Source: Pyxidicoccus caerfyrddinensis (lineage in GTDB: Bacteria; Myxococcota; Myxococcia; Myxococcales; Myxococcaceae). Taken from it: DNA of 64,000 nucleotides. The notes beneath the pieces were generated by a model. It made no database searches, was not told the origin of the DNA, and saw only the letters and a program-made list of their open reading frames with translations. Shown here one piece after another: positions 1 through 9,030 of this stretch. The DNA lies in assembly GCF_010894405.1 (NCBI RefSeq), contig NZ_JAAIYA010000002.1, positions 744,001-808,000 of the forward strand. The letters are read 5' to 3'. Each line of letters opens with the position of its first letter. The stretch's first letter is position 1. The position numbers and the translations under genes are program-made.

Positions 1-148
1 CGAAGGCGAGGAACGTCAGATTCGCCGCGTTGAGCATCAGCTCCACGCACATGAAGACGACCAGTGCGTTGCGGCGCACCAGCACGCCGAACATGCCCAT
101 GCAGAACAGCGCGGCGGCAAGCAGGAGGTAGTAGGTGATGGGGACCAT
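1..148 (-). CDS. nuoK: NADH-quinone oxidoreductase subunit K (partial)
   Basis: This is the N-terminal 49 codons of a small membrane subunit of respiratory complex I, cut off by the window edge. The translation begins [18 protein letters not shown] and continues with the segment [14 protein letters not shown], which carries the conserved glutamate of the proton-channel helix in NuoK. The start is the ATG at 148. It lies 73 nt downstream of nuoJ on the same strand, the usual J-K order. The remaining half of the protein is outside the window. Confidence 0.9.
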   Translation of the reverse strand, partial: MVPITYYLLLAAALFCMGMFGVLVRRNALVVFMCVELMLNAANLTFLAF

Positions 149-221
149 GGGCCGATTCGGGGCCTCGCGAGCGGCAACCGTGCGCCGCCATGTAGCACAG
201 AAAGTTGTCCGGAAACGGCGA

Positions 222-724
222 TCAGATTCGCGACTTGGCCACGACCACCGCGCCCACCATGGCCACCAGCAAGAGCAGGCTCACCGCTTCAAAGGGAAAG
301 AGCCACTGGGTGAAGATGACCTGGCCCATCGTCGCCATGGTGCCGAAGGAGGCCTGTGCCTCCGGGCCCATGGCGCTGGCGCCCTGGGGCAGCTTGAGCA
401 GGGTGATGGTCAGCACCGCCAGCAGGCCGACCGTCGCCGCGCCACCCGCCAGGCGAGCCAGCGTGGGCCGCCCACGCGTGGGCGACTCACCCAGGTTGAG
501 CAGCATGATGACGAAGAGGAACAGCACCATGATGGCGCCCGCGTACACGAGCACCTGCATCACCGCCACGGTGTGCGCCCAGAGCAGCACGTAGATGCCG
601 GCCAGGAAGAAGAACGTCGACACCAGCGCCATGGCGGAGTTGATGGGGCTCCGGGCGAAGATGACCATGCCGGCCGACAGCAGCGTCAGGAGCGCGAACG
701 CCCCGAAGAGGATGAGCTCGATGT

Positions 725-728
<4 letters not shown>
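222..728 (-). CDS. nuoJ: NADH-quinone oxidoreductase subunit J
   Basis: A 168-residue membrane subunit of complex I, a normal length for NuoJ. Five hydrophobic helices are visible. The segment containing [20 protein letters not shown] is the conserved third helix with the pi-bulge typical of this subunit. The start is TTG at 728, overlapping the TGA stop of nuoF by 4 nt, so the two are translationally coupled. NuoJ belongs to the proton-pumping membrane arm, and nuoK follows 73 nt downstream. Finding it directly after nuoF is unusual because G, H and I normally intervene. Confidence 0.93.
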
Positions 729-2065
<1,337 letters not shown>

Positions 2066-2100
2066 GATGGATGACGTCCTGAAAGGGAAGGGGTGGAGGA

Positions 2101-2589
2101 TCAGCTCAGCTTGGCGAGGATGGCGTCCAGCTTCGCCCGGGTGAGGCTCTCGTGATGATCCTCGTTGATTTGCAGGCAGGGCGCGGTGCCGCACGAGGCG
2201 AGGCACTCGGTCTCCCGCAAGGTGAACTTCTCGTTGGCTTCACCCGCCTTGAGGCCGAGCTTCTCCTCCAGGTAGGCGAGCATCTTCTCCGCGCCCCAGA
2301 GGGAGCAGGAGAGGTTGGTGCAGACGTCGATGACGTACTTGCCCGGCTTCTTGAGGTGGTACATCACGTAGAAGCTCGCCACTTCCATGGCGCGCTCCGG
2401 GGTGGCGTCCAGGCTCTTGGCCACCAGCCTCAGACCTTCCGGGGGGAGCCAACCCTTGAGCTCCTGGAGCAGTCGCAGCGCCGGGAGCATGCCCGCGCTT
2501 TTGCGATCCGGAGGGTAGTGGGAGATGATCTCCGCGATTCCCGCGTCGAACTTCTTCTGCTCTTCAGGGGTGAACAGGGGCTCCGCCAT
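2101..2589 (-). CDS. nuoE: NADH-quinone oxidoreductase subunit E (2Fe-2S)
   Basis: A 162-residue thioredoxin-fold subunit of the complex I N-module. The 2Fe-2S ligand pattern is complete: C90-x4-C95 and C129-x3-C133 (in TNLSCSL and CLASCGTAPC). The start at the ATG at 2589 gives MAEPLFTPEEQ. An in-frame TTG upstream is less likely because it falls inside a possible promoter. It is the first gene of the nuoE-F-J-K string seen here, with 35 nt to nuoF, and diverges from the PilZ-receiver gene. Confidence 0.94.
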   Translation of the reverse strand: MAEPLFTPEEQKKFDAGIAEIISHYPPDRKSAGMLPALRLLQELKGWLPPEGLRLVAKSLDATPERAMEVASFYVMYHLKKPGKYVIDVCTNLSCSLWGAEKMLAYLEEKLGLKAGEANEKFTLRETECLASCGTAPCLQINEDHHESLTRAKLDAILAKLS

Positions 2590-2621
2590 GGCGGGGCGTA
2601 CGTATTGCCCCAATGGCTGCG

Positions 2622-2650
2622 TTGTCAACATAAACCCTCGACGCTACACT
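2622..2650 (+). promoter_or_regulatory. Sigma-70-like promoter of the PilZ-receiver gene
   Basis: TTGTCA at 2622-2627 and TACACT at 2645-2650 are separated by exactly 17 nt, 44 nt before the ATG at 2694. Each box has one or two mismatches to the housekeeping consensus. The same DNA read on the minus strand has a perfect TTGACA (2629-2624) facing nuoE, but with a poor -10 (AATACG or ATACGT). If both are used, the two divergent promoters overlap at their -35 boxes. This is a motif match only. Confidence 0.5.
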
Positions 2651-2693
2651 GGGCGGCCATCAGCAAATTGCCGAGCGATTTCAACGCCTTGTT

Positions 2694-3443
2694 ATGAGCC
2701 CGGGACCAGAGAACAAGCGCCAGCACACCCGGGTCCCGGCCGTGCTGAGGGTGGACTACACGGACGGGCGCCAGGCCCGGGACGTGACGGAGAACCTGTC
2801 CCATACGGGACTCTTCGTACAGACCGAGCAGGCATTCACCCTGGGTGACCCGGTGCGGCTCGCACTTTCTTTCCCGGGGCTGCTGGATCCGGTAGAAGTC
2901 ACCGGAATCGTGGCCTGGGTCAGGCCGGCGGCCTCCGATCATCCCGGAGGCGTTGGCGTCCGCGTGGAGCGCGAAGAGGACCGGCGGAAACTGGGTGACA
3001 TCTTGAGTGCGGCAGGAGCTGACAGCCACGCGTCCCACGCCGAGCACGAGGGGTACCGTGTGCTCATCGTCGAGGACAACCCGCACATCATCGAGATGTA
3101 CAGCTACGTCCTCAAGAAGCTGGCCAGCGGGGAGCTGCACGGCAAGGTGCCCCTGGAGGTCCACTTCGCGCCGGACGGGCACCACGCGCTGCTGATGCTG
3201 CGCGAGGGCCGCTTCAACCTGGTGATGACGGACCTGTACATGCCGGTGATGGACGGCTTCGCCCTGGTGGAGCGCATCCGCGAGGAGGAGGCCCTGAGGG
3301 CCATCCCCATCATCGCCATCTCCGCCGGCGGCAAGGAGGCGCAGGACCGCGCCATGCAGCTGGGCGTGGACATCTACCTGCGCAAGCCGGTGCGCTTCGT
3401 GGAAGTGCTGGAGACGGTGAAGCAGCTGCTGCGCATCAAGTAG
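2694..3443 (+). CDS. PilZ domain-response regulator receiver protein
   Basis: A 249-residue two-domain regulator. Residues 5-105 form a PilZ domain with both cyclic-di-GMP signature parts: RxxxR (R9, R13 in KRQHTRVPA) and NxSxxG (N34-G39 in NLSHTG). Residues 121-249 are a CheY-like receiver beginning YRVLIVEDNP, with the phosphoacceptor D180 in VMTDLYMPVMDG and the conserved lysine in YLRKP. There is no DNA-binding or enzyme domain, so it probably acts by protein contact, combining phosphorylation and c-di-GMP input. It diverges from nuoE and is followed by the kinase-like gene on the same strand. The cognate kinase is not identifiable from context. Confidence 0.88.
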   Translation: MSPGPENKRQHTRVPAVLRVDYTDGRQARDVTENLSHTGLFVQTEQAFTLGDPVRLALSFPGLLDPVEVTGIVAWVRPAASDHPGGVGVRVEREEDRRKLGDILSAAGADSHASHAEHEGYRVLIVEDNPHIIEMYSYVLKKLASGELHGKVPLEVHFAPDGHHALLMLREGRFNLVMTDLYMPVMDGFALVERIREEEALRAIPIIAISAGGKEAQDRAMQLGVDIYLRKPVRFVEVLETVKQLLRIK

Positions 3444-3528
3444 CGGCGCGTTCTACCTGCGGGCCGCGCGCTTTACCGGCAGTCACACGTTGAGCGGTGG
3501 CGCTGGGACGGCGTAGAGTCCCCCACCC

Positions 3529-5145
3529 ATGCCGAAGCCCGCCATCAACCGCGACACCGTCAGTGGCGAGGCGCTGTTCATCCTCCGCAACCTGAGGGAG
3601 AACGGCCGTCTTGGACGCTCGAACAAGCTGGCCGATGTGAAGGCCGCGCTCGAGCCGTCCGTGTCGCTGGAGTTCGACAACTACTTCTTCTTCCTGCGCA
3701 AGTTCCACTACATCGCCATGGACCGCGAGGCCCAGCTCAAGCTCACCGAGCAGGGCGAGCGCGTGGTCGGTGGGGACATGCAGGACCGCTTCACCACCGA
3801 GGTGGGCGAGTTCTTCGCGGATCAGCTCGTCCCCGCCGACGACGAGCCCCCCGTGGCCCCCGGCACCGAAGAGCCGATGCAGGTGCCGCCGCCCCCGCCG
3901 GAGCTGCTGCTGGACGAAACGGAGGTGATGGCGCCGCCCCAGCCGCCGGCACCGCTCGCGCCGCCTCCGCCCGTGCCCCCGGCCCAGCGCCCCTCGCGCA
4001 CCGCCATGCCCGCGCTGGACGTGACGGCGCCGCAGGCCACGCCGCTCCCGCTGCCTCCGCCCCCCGCGCCCGCGCCGGCCCCCGTGGCCCGCGTGGAAGC
4101 CCCCACCCCCGAGCCGCGCAGGGAGGCGACCATCATCGCGCCCGCGCCCTTCGCGCCCACCACGCCCGCGCCCGGCACCTCGCCGCTGCCCTCCATCACC
4201 TCGCCGCTCGCCGCCGCCCCCATGCCTCCTCCCGCCGCTCCCGCCCCCGCCGCCGCGCCGGCCGCCGCTGCTCCTGCTGCCTCCAAGGGCGCGGAGCTGG
4301 ACCTGCGCTACCAGAAGTTCGACCCCATCGGCACCGGGCCGCTCGGCACCGTCTTCAAGGGCCGCTTCACCGCGCTGGGGCTGGACATCTGCCTCAAGGA
4401 GCTCAAGGACATCTTCGGCTACTTCTCCTTCCTCCAGCGCGGTGAGGTGCTCAAGCGCCTGAAGAAGGAGCTGTGCGCCCAGGCCCAGGTGCGCCACCCG
4501 GGCGTGGTCCAGGTGGTGGACCAGAACGTGGAAGCGTCTCGGCCCTACTTCGTGCTGGAGCTGATGCACGGCAGCCTCAAGGAGCGGCTGGAGGCGGGCG
4601 GTGGCAACGGCGTGCCGGTGCCCTTCGCGCTGCGCGCCTTCCTGCAGATGGCCTACGGGCTGCGGGCCGCGCACGCCGCCGGCCTCACGCACCACAACCT
4701 CAAGCCGGAGAACGTCCTCTTCGACGCGTACGGCAACGCGAAGCTGGCCGACTTCGGCCTCGGCCGCGTGGTGGAGGTGGACGCCACCAAGGGCATGCCC
4801 CAGGTCTTCGTGGGCACCGGCGGCATGGCCTATATGGCGCCCGAGCTGATGAACCGGGGGGCCAAGGAGCCGGGCGCCGCCGCGGACGTGTACGGGCTGG
4901 GCATCCTCCTCTACGAGATGCTCACCGGGCAGATTCCGGGCCGCCGCTCGCCGCTGCCCTCCGAGGTCAACCCCGAGGCCCCCAGCGGACTGGACCAGGT
5001 CTTCGACAAGGCCACCCAGGACAAGCGCGAGCAGCGCTACCCGGACGTGGACGCCATGCTGGAGGACTTCTACAAGGCCTTCCCGGAGCGGGAGTTCCTC
5101 GCCCGCGGCGACCTCGTCCTCTCCTCGGACGCGCCGAAGGAGTAA
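3529..5145 (+). CDS. Serine/threonine kinase-like protein, probable pseudokinase
   Basis: A 538-residue protein. Residues 1-95 form an unassigned, mostly helical N-terminal region. Residues 96-255 are a Pro/Ala-rich, probably disordered linker. Residues 261-525 are a Hanks-type kinase fold. The glycine loop (GTGPLGTVFKG), the ATP-anchoring lysine (K290 in CLKELKD), DFG (D408) and the APE-like MAPEL segment are all present. The catalytic loop, however, reads HHNLKPEN, so the catalytic aspartate of HRD is Asn390. Catalysis is therefore expected to be weak or absent while nucleotide binding may persist. No membrane segment or PASTA/TPR sensor is visible. The gene lies between the PilZ-receiver gene and serB. 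Confidence 0.85.
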   Translation: MPKPAINRDTVSGEALFILRNLRENGRLGRSNKLADVKAALEPSVSLEFDNYFFFLRKFHYIAMDREAQLKLTEQGERVVGGDMQDRFTTEVGEFFADQLVPADDEPPVAPGTEEPMQVPPPPPELLLDETEVMAPPQPPAPLAPPPPVPPAQRPSRTAMPALDVTAPQATPLPLPPPPAPAPAPVARVEAPTPEPRREATIIAPAPFAPTTPAPGTSPLPSITSPLAAAPMPPPAAPAPAAAPAAAAPAASKGAELDLRYQKFDPIGTGPLGTVFKGRFTALGLDICLKELKDIFGYFSFLQRGEVLKRLKKELCAQAQVRHPGVVQVVDQNVEASRPYFVLELMHGSLKERLEAGGGNGVPVPFALRAFLQMAYGLRAAHAAGLTHHNLKPENVLFDAYGNAKLADFGLGRVVEVDATKGMPQVFVGTGGMAYMAPELMNRGAKEPGAAADVYGLGILLYEMLTGQIPGRRSPLPSEVNPEAPSGLDQVFDKATQDKREQRYPDVDAMLEDFYKAFPEREFLARGDLVLSSDAPKE

Positions 5146-5154
5146 CCGTCGGGA

Positions 5155-5170
5155 GGGCGGCCTTCCGCCC
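5155..5170 (+). terminator. Possible stem-loop after the kinase-like gene
   Basis: GGGCGG and CCGCCC form a 6-bp stem around a CCTT loop, 10 nt after the stop of the kinase-like gene. There is no following T tract, so its role as an intrinsic terminator is doubtful. Confidence 0.3.
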
Positions 5171-5219
5171 ACTCCGGGCTCGCCGGGCGCGGGCGGGGCT
5201 GCCACACTGACGGGCGCCC

Positions 5220-6422
5220 ATGACTCCGCGCCCGTCCGAGCGAGTGCTCGTCACCGTCACCGGGAGAGACGCTCCCGGCATCACCTCCCGCCTCACCGGC
5301 CTGCTCGCCGACTCCGGAGCCGAGCTGCTCGACGTGGAGCAGGTGGTGGTGCAGGGCCGGCTCACCCTCTGCCTGCTGGTGCACCTGCCCGAGGCGCGCG
5401 GCGTCCTCAAGGAGCTGCTCTTCGCCGCGCATGAGCTGGGCGTGGCGCTGGACTTCCAGGTGGTGGACGCGCCGCCTCCGGCTCCCACGGCCCTGGACGC
5501 GGGGCCCGTGCGCTACGTCGTCACCGCCGTGGGCCGCGCGCTGGGCGCCCGCGAGCTGCACGCGGTGGCGCAGCGCCTGGCCGCGCACGGCGCCAACATC
5601 GAGCGGATTACGCGCCTGACGGAGACGCACCTGGGCTCGGTGGAGTTCCACCTCACCCTACCGCCGGGCACGACGCCGGATGCGCTCAAGCGCGCGCTGC
5701 TCGCGCTGTCCATGGAGGCCGGCTCCTTCGACGTGGCGCTGCAGCGCGAGAGCCTCTTCCGGCGCGGCAAGCGGATGGTGGTGATGGACATGGACTCCAC
5801 GCTCATTCGCATCGAGGTCATCGACGAGCTGGCGCGCGCGCACGGCGTGGGCGAGCAGGTGTCGCGCATCACCGAGCGCGCCATGCACGGGGAGATGGAC
5901 TACGACGAGTCGCTGCGCCAGCGCGTGTCGCTGCTCGCGGGCCTGGACGTGGCGGTGCTGCGCCGCATCGCTGACAACCTGCCGCTCACCGAAGGCGCGG
6001 AGACGCTGATTCGCGTGCTCAAGCGCCTGGGCTACCGCACCGCCGTCATCAGCGGCGGCTTCTCCGTCGCGGCCGAGGCGCTGAAGGCGCGGCTCGGCAT
6101 CGACCACGCGTACTCCAACGTGCTGGAGGCGCAGGACGGGAAGCTCACCGGCCGCACCGTGGGGCCCATCGTCAACGCGCGCCGCAAGGCGGAGCTGCTG
6201 GAGTCGCTCGCGAAGCAGGAGGGCATCCTCCTGGACCAGGTCATCGCCGTGGGCGACGGCGCCAACGACTTGCTGATGCTGGAGAAGGCCGGGCTGGGCA
6301 TCGCCTTCCGCGCGAAGCCGAAGCTGCGCGAAGCGGCCGACACGTCCATCTCCGCCGGCGGCCTGGACGCCATCCTCTACCTCCTGGGGCTCACCGCGCG
6401 GGAGCTCCAGGAAGCGGGCTGA
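5220..6422 (+). CDS. serB: Phosphoserine phosphatase with N-terminal ACT domains
   Basis: A 400-residue enzyme for the last step of serine biosynthesis, phosphoserine to serine. Residues 1-80 and 95-170 look like two ACT modules (RVLVTVTGRDAPGITSRLTG; RYVVTAVGRALGARELHAVA). The HAD domain starts near 185 with MDMDSTLI, where D190 is the nucleophile and D192 the general acid. It ends with the metal-binding GDGANDLLML. This ACT-ACT-HAD order matches the long SerB form found in actinobacteria and some proteobacteria, where the ACT domains allow feedback by amino acids. It is convergent with the MshEN gene. Confidence 0.95.
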   Translation: MTPRPSERVLVTVTGRDAPGITSRLTGLLADSGAELLDVEQVVVQGRLTLCLLVHLPEARGVLKELLFAAHELGVALDFQVVDAPPPAPTALDAGPVRYVVTAVGRALGARELHAVAQRLAAHGANIERITRLTETHLGSVEFHLTLPPGTTPDALKRALLALSMEAGSFDVALQRESLFRRGKRMVVMDMDSTLIRIEVIDELARAHGVGEQVSRITERAMHGEMDYDESLRQRVSLLAGLDVAVLRRIADNLPLTEGAETLIRVLKRLGYRTAVISGGFSVAAEALKARLGIDHAYSNVLEAQDGKLTGRTVGPIVNARRKAELLESLAKQEGILLDQVIAVGDGANDLLMLEKAGLGIAFRAKPKLREAADTSISAGGLDAILYLLGLTARELQEAG

Positions 6423-6426
6423 AGCG

Positions 6427-6483
6427 ACGCAAGTCCTGCGCGCGCACGCAAGTCCTGCGCGGGCGCCGCGCAAAGCCTGCGCG
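6427..6483 (+). repeat. Three short imperfect direct repeats between convergent genes
   Basis: The 16-mer ACGCAAGTCCTGCGCG occurs at 6427-6442 and 6446-6461. A diverged copy, GCGCAAAGCCTGCGCG, is at 6468-6483. They fill the whole gap between the stops of serB and the MshEN gene. Each unit contains a self-complementary GCGC-type end, so weak hairpins could form. Function unknown. Confidence 0.6.
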
Positions 6484-6485
6484 GG

Positions 6486-7355
6486 CTACATCCGCATCCG
6501 CGCCGCCAGCTCCCTCTGCTGGAGCTGGCCCTTCTCCAGGAGCAGCTCCAGCAGGGCGCGCAGAATCTTGGAGCTCTTCTCCTGGTTCTGCTGCACCGTC
6601 TGGAGCCGCTGCAGGTCCTCGTCCGTCCACTCGGACGTGGGCGTGCCGCCCGCGAGGATTTCATCGAGGATGTCCGCGGCGCTCGAGTTGGCGACGGGCG
6701 GGGCGGGCTTCTCCGCGGCGCGCGCGGCTACGGGCGGCGGCGGGGGCGCGGCGGCGGGCGACTCCGGCGGGAGGATGTCGGCGATGCGCTTCACCACCGT
6801 CTTGCCGCTCATGTCGACGACCTTGAAGTCGTCGTCGTCCCCCTGGTCCTCGGGCCCGCTGCTGGCCGTCTGGGAGCGGGAGCCTCCGTAGCGCGTGCTC
6901 GTCACCGGCTCCTGGTTCCGGTAGTGGCGAAGGATGGCGTGCTCGATTTCGCGCTCGCTCGCCACCATGACGACCACGCGGGCGCGGCTCTTCGCCACCA
7001 CCTGGTCGATGGTGGCCAGGTCCGTGGGGTCCGCCATGGCCAGCACCAGCGTCTTGCCGTTGTCCTTCAGGCCCACCGGGAAGACGCCCTTCTGCTCCGC
7101 CAGGCTCACGTCCACCCGCGCGAGCGCGCCCGCGTCCCGGGTGATGTTGCCCAGCTGCACGCGCTGCATGCCCATGCCCTGGCAGATGGCCTCGGCGATG
7201 GTCTCCTCGCTGGCCAGCCCCAGGTCCGCGACGATGCGCGACAGGCGTCCGCCCCACTGGTCCTGCGTGGCCAACGCGCTGCGCAGCTGCAGGTCGTCGA
7301 TGACGCGTGCCTTGACGAGGATTTCTCCGATGCGATTCCGGGAAGGAGCAGCCAT
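6486..7355 (-). CDS. MshEN (GspE N-terminal) domain protein without ATPase
   Basis: A 289-residue protein. Residues 4-150 match the MshEN/T2SSE N-terminal domain, including two copies of the characteristic motif: RIGEILVKARVIDD and RLSRIVADLGLASEE, each ending in a conserved glutamine. In MshE this pair of motifs forms a c-di-GMP site. There is no Walker A or secretion ATPase domain. Residues 185-235 are Pro/Ala-rich, and the C-terminal 55 residues are a charged, Gln-rich probable coiled coil. The start is the ATG at 7355 (MAAPSRNRIGE), with AAGGAGC upstream. It may be a stand-alone nucleotide sensor; this is inference from family knowledge. Confidence 0.8.
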   Translation of the reverse strand: MAAPSRNRIGEILVKARVIDDLQLRSALATQDQWGGRLSRIVADLGLASEETIAEAICQGMGMQRVQLGNITRDAGALARVDVSLAEQKGVFPVGLKDNGKTLVLAMADPTDLATIDQVVAKSRARVVVMVASEREIEHAILRHYRNQEPVTSTRYGGSRSQTASSGPEDQGDDDDFKVVDMSGKTVVKRIADILPPESPAAAPPPPPVAARAAEKPAPPVANSSAADILDEILAGGTPTSEWTDEDLQRLQTVQQNQEKSSKILRALLELLLEKGQLQQRELAARMRM

Positions 7356-7435
7356 GGTTCGGGAGTCTACCGTCTGAAAGGGCGGACGCTCAGTCCATGA
7401 CGCACATGCCCGCCCCGAAAGGCAGGAAGCACCCC

Positions 7436-7630
7436 ATGCAGCCCTTCGCGGAAGCCGCCACCCGGGTCTGTCCCTACTGCGGTGAAGAGGTAGAGGTCGA
7501 CGTGGACCCCATCGGCGCCCACTCGGAGACGTACGTCGAGGACTGTCCGGTGTGCTGCCGTCCCTGGAATGTCCACGTGTCCCGCGAGGAGGACAGCGTC
7601 TCCGTCCACCTGGGCCGCGACGACGACTGA
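7436..7630 (+). CDS. CPxCG-related cysteine-rich small protein
   Basis: A 64-residue soluble protein matching the Cys-rich CPXCG family. CPYCGEEVEVDVDP is followed by a second pair in YVEDCPVCCRPW, which together should bind one zinc. I took the ATG at 7436 because AGGAAG sits 7-8 nt upstream. An in-frame ATG at 7397 would add 13 residues (MTHMPAPKGRKHP) and cannot be excluded. The family has no established biochemical role. It diverges from the MshEN gene and lies 218 nt upstream of hsp20. Confidence 0.8.
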   Translation: MQPFAEAATRVCPYCGEEVEVDVDPIGAHSETYVEDCPVCCRPWNVHVSREEDSVSVHLGRDDD

Positions 7631-7848
7631 CGCCGGGCCGCCAGGAGGGCAGGCGGGCGGGCGGGAAGGCGCGTGGAGGGGGCGCCCCGGGGCTCGGGGG
7701 CGTTCCTTGACACGTCTTCATCCATGGTTCTCTTGAGTCTTGTGAGGCGGCGCTGGAGCCCGGTGGGGGCCGCGGCGACCGCGAACCAGGACAACCCTTT
7801 GCCGTTCATGACGTGCGCCCGAAAAGGCGACACGAACAGGAGAAGACC

Positions 7849-8292
7849 ATGCAGACCCGCAACCCGTTCAACTCCGCCGTCGTCGTCAACCCGCTGATGC
7901 GTGACTTCGACTCCCTCTTCCGCGAGCTGACGCAGCCGGTGTGGCGCCAGGCCCCGCGTGAGCGCGTGCCCGCGGCGGACATCGTCGAGTCCGAGGCCGG
8001 ACTGACGCTGCACCTCGACATGCCCGGGCTGGACGCGAAGGCCATCCAGGTGAAGGTGGAGAACGACGTCCTCACCGTGCAGGCCGAGCGCAAGGCGGAG
8101 CCGAAGGCCGAGGGCGTCACCGTGCGCCGCCAGGAGCGCGGCTTCGGCAGCTTCGCGCGCTCGTTCGCGCTGCCGGACACCGTGGACGCCTCCAAGGTGG
8201 AGGCGAAGTACGAGCAGGGCGTGCTGACGCTGACGCTGCCCCGGCGCGAGGAGTCCAAGCCCCGCGTCATCGAAGTGAAGGTCCAGGGCTGA
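7849..8292 (+). CDS. Small heat shock protein, Hsp20/alpha-crystallin family
   Basis: A 147-residue ATP-independent holdase. The alpha-crystallin domain covers residues 42-140, beginning VPAADIVESEAGLTLHLDMP and ending with the GVLTLTLPRREE strand that holds the conserved A/GxLxL element. The short N-terminal arm (MQTRNPFNSAVV) is typical. The start is the ATG at 7849, with AGGAGAAG 7 nt upstream; frame upstream is open but unlike the family. An isolated TTGACA at 7707-7712 in the 218-nt leader has no convincing -10 partner, so I do not call a promoter. The gene ends in a strong stem-loop at 8363. Confidence 0.93.
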   Translation: MQTRNPFNSAVVVNPLMRDFDSLFRELTQPVWRQAPRERVPAADIVESEAGLTLHLDMPGLDAKAIQVKVENDVLTVQAERKAEPKAEGVTVRRQERGFGSFARSFALPDTVDASKVEAKYEQGVLTLTLPRREESKPRVIEVKVQG

Positions 8293-8362
8293 CCCGCGCG
8301 CAGACCCGTTCCAGGGAGGCCGCTGCCAGCATGACGGGCGCGGCTTCCTCCCCACTTCCCTG

Positions 8363-8390
8363 GGGCTTCCGCGAGGGGTAGCGGAAGCCC
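8363..8390. terminator. Bidirectional terminator hairpin
   Basis: GGGCTTCCGC and GCGGAAGCCC form a perfect 10-bp stem with an 8-nt loop, centred between the convergent stops of hsp20 (8292) and the MerR-like regulator (8398). It lacks a clear U run on either side but is well placed to serve both. Confidence 0.7.
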
Positions 8391-8397
8391 TGTATTC

Positions 8398-8979
8398 CTA
8401 GCGCTTGGCGCTCAGCGCCAGCGGCACGCGGAACAGCTCCAGCACCTCCTGCACGTCCAGCGGCTTGGCCATGCACGCGAGCGCGCCGGCCTGCTTCGAC
8501 TGGTCCACCACCTCGGGCGAGTGCAGGGACGTCATGGTGATGAGCCGCACGCCCTCCATCTGCTTGCGCGCGCGAATGCGCCGGCAGACCTCGAGGCCGT
8601 CGATGTCCGGCATGTTGAGGTCGATGATCATGCCGTGCGGCTTCTGCTCGGACACCAGCAGCAGGGCCTCCACGCCGCTCGTCGTCGTCTGCAGCTCCAC
8701 CTGCGCCGCATACGGCTTGAACGCGCGCTTGATGGCCTCGAGCACCGGACGCTCGTCGTCCACCACCAGCAGCCGCACCGTCCCGCTGCCCAGCTCCTCG
8801 GGCACCGGCATCTGGTGGGTGATGAGGAACGTGCGCAGGTCCGCCGAGCGCACCCGGCGATGGCCACCCGGCGTCCTGAATGCCATCAGGATGCCGCGGT
8901 CAATCCACTTGCTCACCGTGGACGGATCCACCTGAAGCAAACGACTGATGTCGTGCGTCGTGTAGAGCTGGTCCGTCAT
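8398..8979 (-). CDS. MerR-like helix-turn-helix fused to a response regulator receiver
   Basis: A 193-residue protein with the DNA-binding domain first. Residues 5-55 match a MerR/excisionase-type winged helix (YTTHDISRLLQVDPSTVSKW, then RTPGGHRRVR as the wing). Residues 67-190 form a receiver domain starting RLLVVDDERPV, with phosphoacceptor D120 in IIDLNMPDIDG and the conserved lysine in CMAKPLD. This order is the reverse of most response regulators. The start at the ATG at 8979 has GAGGGGAG upstream. It lies 51 nt upstream of kdsC on the same strand but ends into a terminator, so it is probably transcribed after the pyrG-kdsA-kdsC string or alone. Confidence 0.87.
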   Translation of the reverse strand: MTDQLYTTHDISRLLQVDPSTVSKWIDRGILMAFRTPGGHRRVRSADLRTFLITHQMPVPEELGSGTVRLLVVDDERPVLEAIKRAFKPYAAQVELQTTTSGVEALLLVSEQKPHGMIIDLNMPDIDGLEVCRRIRARKQMEGVRLITMTSLHSPEVVDQSKQAGALACMAKPLDVQEVLELFRVPLALSAKR

Positions 8980-9030
8980 CGCCGTACTCCCCTCTTGCTG
9001 CATCATTCCGCTGCCCATGGAGTAATTCAC

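Noticed and set aside
3436-5205. 589-residue minus-strand frame across the kinase-like gene
   Set aside because: It is a mirror of the kinase frame, without motifs or a ribosome-binding site.
7707-7735. TTGACA box upstream of hsp20
   Set aside because: The -10 region at 17 nt is CTCTTG, which does not support a promoter.
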